From Candidatus Enterocloster excrementipullorum (GTDB lineage Bacteria; Bacillota; Clostridia; Lachnospirales; Lachnospiraceae): a DNA stretch of 60,227 bases. This document shows positions 35,300 through 46,111 of this stretch, piece by piece. The notes below the pieces were generated by a model. It worked only from the letters and a program-made list of their open reading frames with translations. It did not search any database and was not told the origin of the DNA. The first letter of the stretch is position 1; each line of letters starts with the position of its first letter. The translations under genes and the position numbers were made by a program. The stretch is from NCBI GenBank assembly GCA_019119575.1, contig DWWT01000078.1, forward strand, positions 1 through 60,227. The letters run 5' to 3'.

Positions 35300-35718
35300 C
35301 AATGCAAAAAGCCCCGTCCCTCTGCCGGCTTTCAAAAAGCCAGGCAAAAGGGACGGGGCAAAATGACCCGCGGTACCACCCTGCTTCCCGCATATTCTTA
35401 CAGCGCGCTTCAGAAATGCGCTTTGATATCCGGGCACTCTCTGCACATAACGCGTGCGGACGGCACAGACTACCGGAAAACCGCCGCATCACCTGCGGCC
35501 CGAAACGCGCCGGAATCCATCCGGACAGCCGTCTCCGCTTTTTTCCTCTCACCTGTGCAGCTCCAGTGGGAATTTCGGAAACACATGTGAACCTGGGCAG
35601 GCTTTCAGCCGGCGGCCTTCCCTCTCTGACGGAACATGCGCTCCTACTGTACACTCTCATCGCTTTTTTGCTGTATAACGTATATTGCCTTGATCCAAGT
35701 CCGGCTCACTGCAATCTA
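35300..35718 (-). ncRNA. T-box leader of pheST (tRNA-Phe sensing)
   Basis: The T-box sequence AGGGTGGTACCGCGGGT lies on the minus strand at 35366-35382, followed by a terminator (GCCCCGTCCC 35311-35320 with GGGACGGGGC 35350-35359, then TTTTT at 35310-35306). Stem I lies about 35545-35665, with AGTAGGAG on one side and a specifier-loop candidate CGAAATTCCCAC whose UUC (35572-35570) is a Phe codon. Uncharged tRNA-Phe should bind and favour the antiterminator. The exact specifier was assigned by eye. No protein-coding frame here is credible. Confidence 0.93.
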
Positions 35719-35724
35719 GTGTCC

Positions 35725-35753
35725 ATTCTAGCCATATTCCGCCAAAAAGTCAA
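35725..35753 (-). promoter_or_regulatory. Promoter of the T-box/pheST transcript
   Basis: On the minus strand TTGACT (35748-35753) and TAGAAT (35725-35730) are 17 bp apart, placing the start near 35718. Confidence 0.75.
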
Positions 35754-35806
35754 GAGCTATCTTTTTCTTTTTCAATGACGTTACCGTTCAGACAACGGCA
35801 TTTCCA

Positions 35807-35835
35807 TTGACTTTTTCCGGCACCTTCTGTAAAAT
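35807..35835 (+). promoter_or_regulatory. Promoter of the DNA glycosylase gene
   Basis: TTGACT (35807-35812) and TAAAAT (35830-35835) are 17 bp apart, divergent from the pheST promoter. Between the two promoters lies a small hairpin CCGTTCAGACAACGG (35784-35798). Confidence 0.65.
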
Positions 35836-35965
35836 AGCGGCATGTCTCCTGTGTGCGAGGGGCGTATGATTCTCCCCCTCCATATCCTCTGTGCACAAAG
35901 GAGCCCGTGCCCCCGTATACGGGGGCAGACGCGAAGGAAAACACTGCACAAGAAAGGATCCCATC

Positions 35966-36916
35966 ATGCTTTACACCCGTTCCATTCCCTGCCTGGATCT
36001 CACCCAGATCGCCTGCTCCGGCCAGTGCTTCCGCATGCATCCCCTGCCCCGCGCCGCATTTCCCAAAGAAATCTCTGACGCGGACCAGGGCTTTCGGATT
36101 ATCAGCCGCGGGCGCGTTCTCTTTGTTTTTCAAAAGGAACATTCCCTCTCCCTTCTCTGTCCGGAGGAAGCGCTTGAAGATTGGCTTGCATACCTGGATG
36201 CGGATCGGGATTATCAAGAGATCATCGAATCCGTTGACCCCAAAGATGCCTATCTCACCGCCGCGGCCCAGGCCGGATCCGGCATACGCATCCTCAACCA
36301 GGATCCCTGGGAAATGATCATCACTTTTCTCATCTCTCAGCAGAAAACCATTCCGGCCATCCAGTCCCTTGTGGAGGCTCTGTGCCGTACATACGGGCGC
36401 TCCATCAGTCCTTCGGAGATATCCTGCCCTATTTCCGTTTCAGAGAAGCTTTATTCCTTCCCTGCCCCGGAAGAGCTCGCCCGGGCCTCCCTGGAAGAAC
36501 TCCAGGCCATGAAGCTGGGCTACCGCGCCAAATATATCCACCGCATCTGTCGGGACGCCTGCTCCGGCAGTCTGGATCTGGCATCGCTCACGCAGATGGA
36601 TTACGATGAGGCTATGGCGTATCTCACCGGCTTTTACGGCATCGGCAAAAAAGTGGCAAACTGCATCTGCCTCTTTGGCCTCCATCACATCGGCGCGTTT
36701 CCCGTAGACACCTGGATTGAGAAAATCCTCATGGAGCACTACTACAGCAAAAGAAAATACCGCCGCACCCCCAAAGCACGCCTTATGGACCAAATGGTTC
36801 AGGATCACTTTGGAAAGTACGGCGGCAGCGCCGGCATCATGCAGCAATATATTTTCTATTACGAACGCCTGCAGCAGGGTAAAATCCGATCTGGGCGGCC
36901 AGGAGAGACGATTTAA
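35966..36916 (+). CDS. OGG1-type 8-oxoguanine DNA glycosylase/AP lyase
   Basis: A 316-residue base-excision repair enzyme. The N-terminal domain includes CSGQCFRM, like the OGG1 GQxFRW motif but with Met in place of Trp. The helix-hairpin-helix segment YGIGKKVANCICL carries catalytic Lys229, and PVDTW carries Asp248. Their spacing of 19 equals that of human OGG1 (249/268). Lys implies combined glycosylase and lyase activity. AAAGGA precedes ATG 35966; an in-frame ATG at 35891 is less likely. The gene converges on dnaJ. Confidence 0.9.
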   Translation: MLYTRSIPCLDLTQIACSGQCFRMHPLPRAAFPKEISDADQGFRIISRGRVLFVFQKEHSLSLLCPEEALEDWLAYLDADRDYQEIIESVDPKDAYLTAAAQAGSGIRILNQDPWEMIITFLISQQKTIPAIQSLVEALCRTYGRSISPSEISCPISVSEKLYSFPAPEELARASLEELQAMKLGYRAKYIHRICRDACSGSLDLASLTQMDYDEAMAYLTGFYGIGKKVANCICLFGLHHIGAFPVDTWIEKILMEHYYSKRKYRRTPKARLMDQMVQDHFGKYGGSAGIMQQYIFYYERLQQGKIRSGRPGETI

Positions 36917-36955
36917 TTTTCTTCCCCTTTGACGCCCGCAGGCAATATATTCTCA

Positions 36956-38101
36956 TCATTTGAAAAATCCCTTTTTCTTTGGCCGCTCTTCCGGCTCCGA
37001 CACGCCGTTCATGACCTCGTCGAACCGCCGCAGAGCCTCCTTCTGAGCCTGAGTCATGCGCTCCGGCACCTGAACCACCAGGGTCACATAGTGGTCGCCG
37101 CGCACATTCCGGTTGCGCAGGGAGGGAACACCCTTGCCCTTTAACCGCACCTTTGTGTCGGTCTGTGTGCCCGGCTTTACCTCATACTCCACCTCGCCGT
37201 CCACAGTCTTGATGCGGATGGGGCCGCCCAGGGCTGCCTTTGCAAAGGATATGGGCACCGTGGAATAAATGCTGGTATCCTGACGTTTAAAAATGGGATG
37301 CTGAGACACAACAGCCTCCACCAGCAGATCGCCTCTCTCGCCGCCGTTCACGCCAGGCTCTCCGCCTCCGGCCATGCGGACGCTCTGTCCGTTGTCGATA
37401 CCTGCCGGAATGCGCACCTTAAACTTCTTGCGGACCGTCTTATAGCCTGTGCCGTAGCAGTCCGGGCATCTCTCCTTGATAATCCTGCCTGTACCGTTGC
37501 AGTCCGGACAGGTCTGCACATTCTGCACCTGACCAAAGAATGACTGCTGCGTATACATGATTTTTCCCTTGCCGTTGCATTTGGGGCAGGTCTGGGGCGT
37601 AGTTCCCGCCTTAGCGCCCGTGCCGTGACAGCTCGCGCAGGTCTCTTTAAAATTAATCTCTATCTCCTTCTCGCAGCCAAATACTGCTTCCTCGAAAGAA
37701 ATCCGCACGGATGTGCGCAGATTCGCCCCCCGCATAGGACCGCTTCTGGCCCGGGAGGAACGGCCGCCGCCAAAAATATCACCGAAAATATCGCCGAAGA
37801 TATCTCCCATATCTCCGCCGAAATCAAATCCGCCGAAGCCTCCGAATCCCCCGGCTCCGCCGCCGCCCTGCTCAAATGCCGCATGGCCGAACTGATCGTA
37901 CTGCTGGCGCTTCTGGGGGTCGCTGAGGACGCTGTACGCCTCGGAAGCCTCCTTAAACTTGGCTTCTGCCTCCTTGTCTCCGGGATTGGCGTCCGGATGG
38001 TATTTCTTGGCGAGCTTTCGGTACGCTTTCTTAAGCGCATCCTCGTCCGCGTCCCTGGGGACGCCCAGGACCTCATAATAATCTCTCTTGCTCTCTGCCA
38101 T
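36956..38101 (-). CDS. dnaJ: Chaperone protein DnaJ
   Basis: A 381-residue class A Hsp40. The J domain (about 5-70) contains HPD in [12 protein letters not shown] Gly/Phe-rich linker ([18 protein letters not shown]) follows. The zinc-finger region has four CxxCxGxG repeats ([32 protein letters not shown]). The C-terminal substrate domains complete the protein. It stimulates DnaK ATPase. GAGGTAAG precedes its ATG. It is the last gene of the hrcA operon. Confidence 0.98.
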   Translation of the reverse strand: MAESKRDYYEVLGVPRDADEDALKKAYRKLAKKYHPDANPGDKEAEAKFKEASEAYSVLSDPQKRQQYDQFGHAAFEQGGGGAGGFGGFGGFDFGGDMGDIFGDIFGDIFGGGRSSRARSGPMRGANLRTSVRISFEEAVFGCEKEIEINFKETCASCHGTGAKAGTTPQTCPKCNGKGKIMYTQQSFFGQVQNVQTCPDCNGTGRIIKERCPDCYGTGYKTVRKKFKVRIPAGIDNGQSVRMAGGGEPGVNGGERGDLLVEAVVSQHPIFKRQDTSIYSTVPISFAKAALGGPIRIKTVDGEVEYEVKPGTQTDTKVRLKGKGVPSLRNRNVRGDHYVTLVVQVPERMTQAQKEALRRFDEVMNGVSEPEERPKKKGFFK

Positions 38102-38171
38102 CTTCTTACCTCTATTCTTCTGAACGTCTTCTGAACGCCGAAAACCGCTCTTGTATCATACACTGGTTGCA

Positions 38172-38184
38172 GGGGTCAGGCCCC
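38172..38184. repeat. Small GC palindrome between dnaK and dnaJ
   Basis: GGGGTCAGGCCCC (38172-38184) can form a short hairpin in the 124-bp dnaK-dnaJ gap. It may be a processing stem; there is no T run. Confidence 0.35.
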
Positions 38185-38225
38185 GGTCCCCCGGTTCCCA
38201 ATCCCTGCCGCACTAAAAATCTATA

Positions 38226-40106
<1,881 letters not shown>

Positions 40107-40155
40107 CTATATTTGAAATTTACTGATTGTCTCATCATATCTATATGAACACGCT

Positions 40156-40857
40156 CTAATTGGCTACCTTTACCATGCTGTGGCGAACCACGCTGTCACG
40201 GTACATATAGCCTTTCTGGAGCTCCTCAGCCACTATGTTCTCGCCCAGGCTTTCGTCCTCCACATGCATCACCGCATTGTGGAAGTTGGGATCAAATTCC
40301 TTTCCCACAGCCTCGATGGCTTTTACTCCCGCATCCTCCAGTGTCTTCTGGAACTGCTTATATATTTTCTCCATGCCCTGAGCAAAGGGTGTTTCCTTCG
40401 CGTCCTCGGGCACGGTGGCCAGGCCTCTCTCAAAATTGTCCACGATAGGGAGAATGCGCTCAATGATATCCCGCGCTCCCATCTCGTACATCGCGGACTT
40501 CTCTTTGTCCGTCCGCTTGCGGAAATTGTCAAACTCTGCCATCTGGCGCTTCACCCGGTCAGTGAGTTCTTCTATCTTCTCGTCTCTGGGATCCTTCTTT
40601 TTCTTGAAAAATCCCTTCTTTTCACCGGATGACTCTTTCCCGGCGTCCGTCTCCTCGGATCCGCTGCCGGCCTCCGTCTCCGACGCACTGCCATCCCGGC
40701 ACTCATCCGGCTTTTCTTCCGTTTCCGGGGCGCTTTCCCCAGCCGGTCCACCGCCAGTCTCCTGCTCTGAGGCCTGATTCTCCGCGCCTGCAGCCTGCGC
40801 ATCCGCGGTTTCCTCGTGCTCCTTTTTTATCTCTTCTGCTCTCATCTCTTCACTCAC
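40156..40857 (-). CDS. grpE: Nucleotide exchange factor GrpE
   Basis: A 233-residue protein. The first 85 residues are an acidic, low-complexity tail rich in Glu, Ala and Gly. A coiled coil follows (EKIEELTDRVKRQMAEFDNF), then RKRTDKEKSAMYE and the beta-wing domain with GVKAIEAVGKEFDPNFHNAV and VVAEELQKGYMYRDSVVRH-type ending. The predicted start is GTG at 40857, 6 bp after the hrcA stop, with AAAGG upstream; ATG at 40845 is the alternative. It releases ADP from DnaK. Confidence 0.96.
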   Translation of the reverse strand: MSEEMRAEEIKKEHEETADAQAAGAENQASEQETGGGPAGESAPETEEKPDECRDGSASETEAGSGSEETDAGKESSGEKKGFFKKKKDPRDEKIEELTDRVKRQMAEFDNFRKRTDKEKSAMYEMGARDIIERILPIVDNFERGLATVPEDAKETPFAQGMEKIYKQFQKTLEDAGVKAIEAVGKEFDPNFHNAVMHVEDESLGENIVAEELQKGYMYRDSVVRHSMVKVAN

Positions 40858-40863
40858 AGCCTA

Positions 40864-41916
40864 TCACCTTTCATCCTTTTTAAATGCCACGTCCAGCTGG
40901 CTCATAAGGGTACGCAGGGTTGTCAGAACCTTCTCATAATCCATCCGTTTTGGTCCGATAATCCCTACCGTTCCTCTCAGTCCGCCGCCCAGATCATAGT
41001 TGGCAGTTACCACGCTGCAGTCTTTCATGGACTGCACCTGGGTCTCATCTCCGATATAAACCTGGATTCCGGATTCTCCGTCCTGGCTGTCGTTTACCTC
41101 GGATACAAATTCCTTTAAAACTTCCTTATGCTCCAGAGTACCGATCAGCTCGCTGGCCTTTCCGTCCTCTGTCAGCTCCGGGTACTTGAAAATGTTGGTA
41201 GCCCCGCTGGTGTAAATCTGCAGATCCTCTTCTCCCGCCCGAATGGCCTCCGCTACCTCGTTAAGCACCAGATCTACCACCCGGCTGTGTATGCCTGCAT
41301 CTCCTTTCAGGCGGCTGATTACATCCAGGTTGATCTCCTCGATGGTCAGACCGTTTAAACTGCTGTTTAAAAGAATATTCAGGTTCAAAAGCTCTTCGTC
41401 CGCCAGCTCCTCGGCCAGGTCAATCATCGCGTTCTTTACAATGTTTCCCTCCACAACAACTACTACCAGAAGCTTCCCCGTCTCCACCTTGGACAGCTGG
41501 ATGAATTTCAGCTTTGTCTTGTGGTAGCTGGGTCCGCTTATCATGGCGGCATAATTGGTATTAGAGGCAAGAACCTGGGCCATCTTCTTTAAAACCAGCT
41601 CCAGACGGTCCACTTTCTGAACCATCATGTCTTTAAACTCTGTGACCTCATTTTCCTTTTCCTGCATAATCTGATCCACATAAAACCGATATCCCTTGTC
41701 TGAAGGGATACGGCCTGCCGAGGTATGCGGCTGTATAATGTAGCCCATCTCCTCCAGGTCAGACATTTCATTGCGGATGGTGGCAGAACTGAGCTTCAGC
41801 TCGGAATATTTGGAAATGGTTCTCGATCCCACCGGCTCCCCTGTCTCCAGGTACGTCTTTATGATCGCCTTCAATATGGTAACCTTTCGGTCATCCAGTT
41901 GATCATTCAGCGCCAT
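40864..41916 (-). CDS. hrcA: Heat-inducible transcription repressor HrcA
   Basis: A 350-residue repressor with an N-terminal winged helix (LDDRKVTILKAIIKTYLETG, then SATIRNEMSDLEEMGYI) and a C-terminal GAF-like dimer domain. It binds the CIRCE element found just upstream and represses this operon. AGGAGG precedes the ATG at 41916; an upstream in-frame codon at 42009 would include the CIRCE element and is rejected. Confidence 0.97.
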   Translation of the reverse strand: MALNDQLDDRKVTILKAIIKTYLETGEPVGSRTISKYSELKLSSATIRNEMSDLEEMGYIIQPHTSAGRIPSDKGYRFYVDQIMQEKENEVTEFKDMMVQKVDRLELVLKKMAQVLASNTNYAAMISGPSYHKTKLKFIQLSKVETGKLLVVVVVEGNIVKNAMIDLAEELADEELLNLNILLNSSLNGLTIEEINLDVISRLKGDAGIHSRVVDLVLNEVAEAIRAGEEDLQIYTSGATNIFKYPELTEDGKASELIGTLEHKEVLKEFVSEVNDSQDGESGIQVYIGDETQVQSMKDCSVVTANYDLGGGLRGTVGIIGPKRMDYEKVLTTLRTLMSQLDVAFKKDER

Positions 41917-41939
41917 CTGCTCACCTCCTTTTTGTTTTA

Positions 41940-41966
41940 TTAGCACTCGTTCCTTTGGAGTGCTAA
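41940..41966 (-). promoter_or_regulatory. CIRCE operator
   Basis: TTAGCACTC (41940-41948), a 9-bp spacer and GAGTGCTAA (41958-41966) are a perfect CIRCE inverted repeat, the HrcA binding site, between the promoter and hrcA. Confidence 0.97.
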
Positions 41967-41980
41967 CATCTACATTCCAT

Positions 41981-42009
41981 AATATATTCCTTATTCCTCC
42001 ATTTGTCAA
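41981..42009 (-). promoter_or_regulatory. Promoter of the hrcA-grpE-dnaK-dnaJ operon
   Basis: On the minus strand TTGACA (42004-42009) and TATATT (41981-41986) are 17 bp apart, directly upstream of CIRCE. Confidence 0.85.
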
Positions 42010-42154
42010 GAGTGAATCGAAAATTTCTTATTTAACTCGGCTGCTGTTCATCCGCTGTCCGGGTGCACATGCTTTTTGGGTCGGATACGAAGGCATCCTG
42101 CGCCGGAACTGCCGCATTGTAACTCTCCATTAATAATTGTTTAACTTTTTCAAC

Positions 42155-42182
42155 TTGACAAGTAACACTTTTGTAATATAAT
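42155..42182 (+). promoter_or_regulatory. Promoter of the first 3D-domain gene
   Basis: TTGACA (42155-42160) and TATAAT (42177-42182), both consensus, are 16 bp apart, 60 bp before the ATG. The flanking sequence 42010-42150 shows nothing else recognisable. Confidence 0.75.
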
Positions 42183-42241
42183 ATAGAGATACGCGGACCA
42201 TTAAACGCCCAAACAACTGCAAAGATTGCGAGGTACTTTAT

Positions 42242-42712
42242 ATGTGTAAGCTCATAAAGCAGGTCCTGCTGGCGGCTGCAGCCTTTTCCCTCAGCTTGAC
42301 AGCAGCTTTCCCGGCATTCGCCCAGGAAGCGGGGACCGAAACGGTTATGGATGACGACTATGTGAATGCAGGCCCCGGAGCTGTTCAGGTTCCCGTGGAG
42401 GAGGAACCCGAAGAGCCCGAGGAGGTATCCCTGGGATTATTCACCGTCACCGGCTACTGTGGATGCGACCGCTGCTCCGGCGGCCACAACCTGACCTATT
42501 CCGGTACGGTTCCCACCCCTAATCATACAATTTCCGCTGATATCAGTCAGTATCCCATCGGCACCAAGCTCCGGATCGGAGATGTAGTCTACACCGTTGA
42601 GGATAAAGGTTCTTCTGTCCGTGGAAATGTGGTTGACATTTTTTATTCTTCCCATCAGGAAGCCCTGGACAAGGGAACCTACACAGCAGAGGTTTTTCTG
42701 GTACAGGAGTAA
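42242..42712 (+). CDS. Secreted 3D-domain protein (putative cell-wall lytic enzyme)
   Basis: A 156-residue protein. The signal peptide (about 1-27, ending AFPAFAQE) is followed by an acidic linker (EEEPEEPEE) and a C-terminal 3D domain from about 65 to 156: VTGYCGCDRCSGG, then three conserved Asp positions in TISADISQYPIGTKL, VEDKGSSVRGNVVDIF. 3D domains form the catalytic fold of MltA-like and Rpf/YocH-type muralytic proteins. The CGCDRC pair may bind metal or form a disulfide. AGG lies before the ATG. A paralogue follows 300 bp downstream. Confidence 0.88.
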   Translation: MCKLIKQVLLAAAAFSLSLTAAFPAFAQEAGTETVMDDDYVNAGPGAVQVPVEEEPEEPEEVSLGLFTVTGYCGCDRCSGGHNLTYSGTVPTPNHTISADISQYPIGTKLRIGDVVYTVEDKGSSVRGNVVDIFYSSHQEALDKGTYTAEVFLVQE

Positions 42713-42753
42713 ATGTCCCGCCCTTCCTTAATAATTAACTGAACGACATTCGA

Positions 42754-42827
42754 TGTGCGCCTGGCAGGCGCACAATAATACCGGGTTCCATGTTTCACCG
42801 AGCATGGGACCCGGTATTATTATGTGC
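42754..42827. repeat. Two overlapping hairpins between the 3D-domain genes
   Basis: TGTGCGCC-TGGCA-GGCGCACA (42754-42774) is a perfect 8-bp hairpin. Its last bases GCACA (42770-42774) also start a longer one pairing 42770-42792 with 42803-42827 (ATAATACCGGGT and its complement, one mismatch, 2-nt bulge). Both cannot be fully formed together. No T run follows, so the function is uncertain: transcript end, switch or mobile remnant. Confidence 0.6.
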
Positions 42828-43011
42828 ATCCAATTGTTCGTCCTTTGTCCGTATTATTTCAATTATCCATCATATATTACGTTTCTATTACATATTATGT
42901 ACTATAACTGCCTGTCCAATAAAAGTATACGCTTGCGGCAGATGCGGGATAGACGTACAGGCACATCCGTCCCGCTCGCTTCCCGCAGAAATAAACAGGA
43001 GGAAATTGTAC

Positions 43012-43443
43012 ATGAAATGCAGACACGTGATCGCAGGAATCGTTCTTACCGCAATTTTGGGGGCTGCGCTTCCCGCTTCCGCCGCGGCAGATGAAATAGC
43101 TGCACCCTCGGCGGCAGCCGCCGCTTCACAGGCGGACGAGCCCCTCACGCTCATCCCTCTGGGCGTCTTCACGACCACCGGCTACTGCCCATGCGGGAGC
43201 TGTTCCGGCAGATGGGGGCGGCTGACAAGTACGGGAGCCCTGGCCGCCGCCGGGCACACTGTGGCTGTGGATCCCCGCGTCATCCCCTACGGAGCCCGGC
43301 TCATGATCAACGGAGTTATCTGCACCGCTGAGGACCGGGGCGGCGGGGTTCGGGGAAATCACATCGATATTTTCTATGACACACATGAGGAAAGCCGCCT
43401 GCACGGCGCCCAGGCCGCGGAGGTTTATCTGATACAGCAGTAG
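43012..43443 (+). CDS. Secreted 3D-domain protein, second copy
   Basis: A 143-residue paralogue of the preceding gene. The signal peptide ends near ASAAADE, a short Ala-rich linker follows, then a 3D domain: TTGYCPCGSCSG, HTVAVDPRVIPYGARLMI, AEDRGGGVRGNHIDIF. The catalytic Asp residues are in VDP, EDRG and IDIF. It is a better match to the 3D consensus than the first copy. AGGAGG precedes ATG 43012; an in-frame start upstream at 42790 lies in the hairpin and is rejected. A terminator follows. Confidence 0.9.
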   Translation: MKCRHVIAGIVLTAILGAALPASAAADEIAAPSAAAAASQADEPLTLIPLGVFTTTGYCPCGSCSGRWGRLTSTGALAAAGHTVAVDPRVIPYGARLMINGVICTAEDRGGGVRGNHIDIFYDTHEESRLHGAQAAEVYLIQQ

Positions 43444-43458
43444 CGAATAACGCAGCAA

Positions 43459-43483
43459 AGCGGGCATACGCCCGCTTTTTTTC
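43459..43483 (+). terminator. Terminator after the second 3D-domain gene
   Basis: AGCGGGC (43459-43465) and GCCCGCT (43470-43476) form a 7-bp stem with loop ATAC and a run of seven T. Confidence 0.9.
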
Positions 43484-43567
43484 TGCCGTCTGAACGGCGT
43501 TTCCCTATGCTGCTGTCTCTGGGGCAGGCCTCTGTCTGAGCGTACCGCTTTCCCGGGGCGCGCCTTC

Positions 43568-45850
43568 TCACTGGCCTGACACCTCCCGAAGCTCCGTCCC
43601 CTCATAGAAAAATCCCAGAATCTGCTCATAGGACTTTCCGGCCTTTGCCATTCCCTGGGCGCCGTTCTGGCTCATCCCCACGCCATGGCCATAGCCTCCC
43701 CCATAAATATGGAAAGAAATTGTCCCGTCCTCCCCGGTGCGCTTCTCCACTGCGATAAAGGCGCTTGGAAGTGTGGCGCTGCCTTCCATGGCGGAGCCGT
43801 CCTGGCGCCGGATAACCAGGGAGGCATTTCCCAGGCAGGAGCGGATCGCGCTCTGGCCGCTGATGGACACGGTCCCCTCCGTGCCGGTGACCGTCAGCTC
43901 TTTGGCAATTCCTCCCGCGCCGCGGGAGGAAACTGCCAGATCCGTCACCTGGCCGGCGCCGCTTATCTGTGCCGTCAAAATATCCGCTGAAATATCTGTC
44001 TCCCACCGGAACATAGCAAAAGATGAATCAAACGCCGTCCGGTCGGTTCCCCGGATATAGGAGTCAAAGTCTCCATTGTCTCCCTCATCCAGCTCGCCGC
44101 CCCCTTCTTTGATCTCCTTGGATTTCAGATAGGGAAGGGCAGCTCCCTCGCTCCCCCAGACGCTTCCGTCCGCCCCTCTTCCGCAGGACGTGGAATAGTA
44201 AAAGGCCTGAGCCGGCTCCTCACCATAAAAAAGCATCTTTCCATAGGTCTCGTTCACCGCCTGGCTGGTCCGCGCGTCCGCGCTGGTATTGTTGTACACC
44301 TGGAAATTGGTGCTGTCATCCACATGGGCGCCGTACTGGCTGTAGGAATTGCCCAAAATCTGCCGGTACGCATAGGTACGGGCGCAGACCGCCTGGGCCT
44401 TCAAAGCCTCCATCTCATAGGAAGGCGGCATCTCACTTGGAACCACCTTTTCCAGATAATCCTCCAGGTACAGGTCATTGACCAGGGTCAGTCCCTCCCC
44501 GGTTTGCCGAATCTCCAGGCTTCCGCTGTATGTGGGATTTCCCTGGCTGCGCTCAATGGAGCGGATCGTAATCCCCTCCTCCTGCTCCGGAGTAATGGTG
44601 ATGCGCCCATACGCCAGACGCTCATCTCCCGGCAGAATCGATAAATTTTCCCCGGCTTCCAGCCGGCTGCTGACAATCTCTCCCTTTTCATTTTCATATT
44701 CCAGAGCAGCCGCGCAGTTCACCGTCAGATCCGCCTGCGCGTGGAAAAGGCTGTGAAATCCTGTATCCATAAGAAGAACCCGGATGGTTCTCGCGTCAAA
44801 CTCCCGCTCCAAAAGAGCCGCGCACAGTTCCCCCTCGGCCGCCACAAATTCCTGCAGGTCATAGCCCACCAGAATGTCCTCAGCCCCCAGAACCGCAAAT
44901 TCCCCATATGTTTTGTAGACGTGGAAACTGGGCGATAAGGGAATCTGGCCATACCCCTCAATTTCGATATAGGTGTCTGTCACAGACAGAACCTTTCCGC
45001 TGATCCGCTCCTTCTTGATGGTCACCCGGGTCAGCGTGCCATTATCCAGGTGCAAATCTGCCAGATTGCCGGACAGAGATGCCCGCTCTTCCTCGGTGCC
45101 GCTGGCCGGAAATTCCCGGCTGGCTGTCCCAAGATAGGCCGTAAATGTGTCCCCTTCCGCTTTGGCCAGCCATACGTTCTCATAGACCACCTCCCGGCTT
45201 ACCAGATCCCGCATGGCAATCATTTCCCCGTCCCTGGCCAGAAAACGGATCCGGCAGTCCAGATAGGCGTCCAGGGCCAGACCCTGAAAGCCAAAATTTC
45301 CCTCCGTGGTATAGGCCGTCCAGCTCTCCGCCTGGGGAAGATTGGACGGAGTGCCGTAGAGAATGGCCTCCACCGTCCGCACATTGCCCTCCGGATCCAC
45401 CTCGGCGAGAATCCGGTCGTACAGTCTCCACCACTCATCCTCCGGAAAGTAGCTATCCTCGTTGTGCCGGTTGGAGCCCACTTGAACCCGCAGGCGGCCT
45501 GCCACGCAGGATGCCATATGAGCCGCTTCCGCATATGTAAGATCCCCCTGGGCACTGGACAGAGTGGGCGGGGTGAGCGCCGGATCCAAATACCCCTCCT
45601 CGTAGAGATAATCCATGTATTTTACAAACCAGTTATTTCTTTCTTTTCCGGAAAAATAAGAAGTCTCCCTCGCCGCCTCCCGGGCCTCGCAGTCCTCCTT
45701 GGTGGTCAGCGCCAGAGCCATAGCCTTAAATGCCTGGGCGCGGGAAATCCGCGTCCCCGGCGGCTCCAGGGAGACAATCACCACGATCAGAACCACCACG
45801 ACGGTGACCACCCCGGCCACCCAGGCGATCATCTTGTTTCTCATATTCAT
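43568..45850 (-). CDS. SpoIID/LytB domain protein
   Basis: A 760-residue protein with an N-terminal membrane anchor (residues 8-28, VAGVVTVVVVLIVVIV). The central region is unrecognised. The C-terminal SpoIID/LytB domain, from about 430, contains YLEKVVPSEMPPSYEMEALK, AQAVCARTYAY, the Cys in YSTSCGRGADG and the ending GGGYGHGVGMSQNGAQGMA. SpoIID is a lytic transglycosylase acting in engulfment; this larger LytB-like form may be a different wall hydrolase or its enhancer. GGAG precedes the ATG. It lies downstream of 6S RNA. Confidence 0.9.
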   Translation of the reverse strand: MNMRNKMIAWVAGVVTVVVVLIVVIVSLEPPGTRISRAQAFKAMALALTTKEDCEAREAARETSYFSGKERNNWFVKYMDYLYEEGYLDPALTPPTLSSAQGDLTYAEAAHMASCVAGRLRVQVGSNRHNEDSYFPEDEWWRLYDRILAEVDPEGNVRTVEAILYGTPSNLPQAESWTAYTTEGNFGFQGLALDAYLDCRIRFLARDGEMIAMRDLVSREVVYENVWLAKAEGDTFTAYLGTASREFPASGTEEERASLSGNLADLHLDNGTLTRVTIKKERISGKVLSVTDTYIEIEGYGQIPLSPSFHVYKTYGEFAVLGAEDILVGYDLQEFVAAEGELCAALLEREFDARTIRVLLMDTGFHSLFHAQADLTVNCAAALEYENEKGEIVSSRLEAGENLSILPGDERLAYGRITITPEQEEGITIRSIERSQGNPTYSGSLEIRQTGEGLTLVNDLYLEDYLEKVVPSEMPPSYEMEALKAQAVCARTYAYRQILGNSYSQYGAHVDDSTNFQVYNNTSADARTSQAVNETYGKMLFYGEEPAQAFYYSTSCGRGADGSVWGSEGAALPYLKSKEIKEGGGELDEGDNGDFDSYIRGTDRTAFDSSFAMFRWETDISADILTAQISGAGQVTDLAVSSRGAGGIAKELTVTGTEGTVSISGQSAIRSCLGNASLVIRRQDGSAMEGSATLPSAFIAVEKRTGEDGTISFHIYGGGYGHGVGMSQNGAQGMAKAGKSYEQILGFFYEGTELREVSGQ

Positions 45851-45872
45851 AATCTGCTCCCATATACAAAGG

Positions 45873-45897
45873 AAAGCAGCGAGAGACTCGCTGCTTT
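45873..45897 (-). terminator. Terminator of the 6S RNA
   Basis: AAAGCAGCGAG (45873-45883) and CTCGCTGCTTT (45887-45897) form a perfect 11-bp stem, between the 6S RNA and the SpoIID-type gene. Confidence 0.85.
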
Positions 45898-45898
45898 T

Positions 45899-46105
45899 AT
45901 CATCTGTAGCCCCAAGATGCCGTCTCTTACTTATTGACGCCTAGCAATGCTAGGTGGGCAACCTCACTTAGGCTTCTGCCTTCCACTCGCGGGAGGCCTG
46001 ACATCCACCTAAAAATATTGGAATCCCTTGTGTCTAATGTAGGTTCAAAATTGGTAAGAGTATCGCACACCCCAGGTAGCTACAGGTTTGCCTTACTGAT
46101 TTTAT
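45899..46105 (-). ncRNA. ssrS: 6S RNA
   Basis: On the minus strand the 5' segment CTGGGGTGTGCGATACTC and the 3' segment CGGCATCTTGGGG resemble the E. coli 6S ends (CTGAGATGTTCGCAAG and CGGCATCTCGG, recalled). They pair through CTGTAGC (46079-46085) with GCTACAG (45904-45910) and through CTCTTAC with GTAAGAG. A hairpin CCTAGCATTGCTAGG sits in the central region. The core is about 182 nt, close to the usual length. 6S RNA binds sigma-A RNA polymerase in stationary phase. It has its own promoter and terminator. Confidence 0.82.
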
Positions 46106-46111
46106 GAAGCT

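Noticed and set aside
35235..35778. Several open frames of 75-158 codons within the pheST leader
   Set aside because: The T-box motif, terminator and promoter show this is a regulatory RNA.
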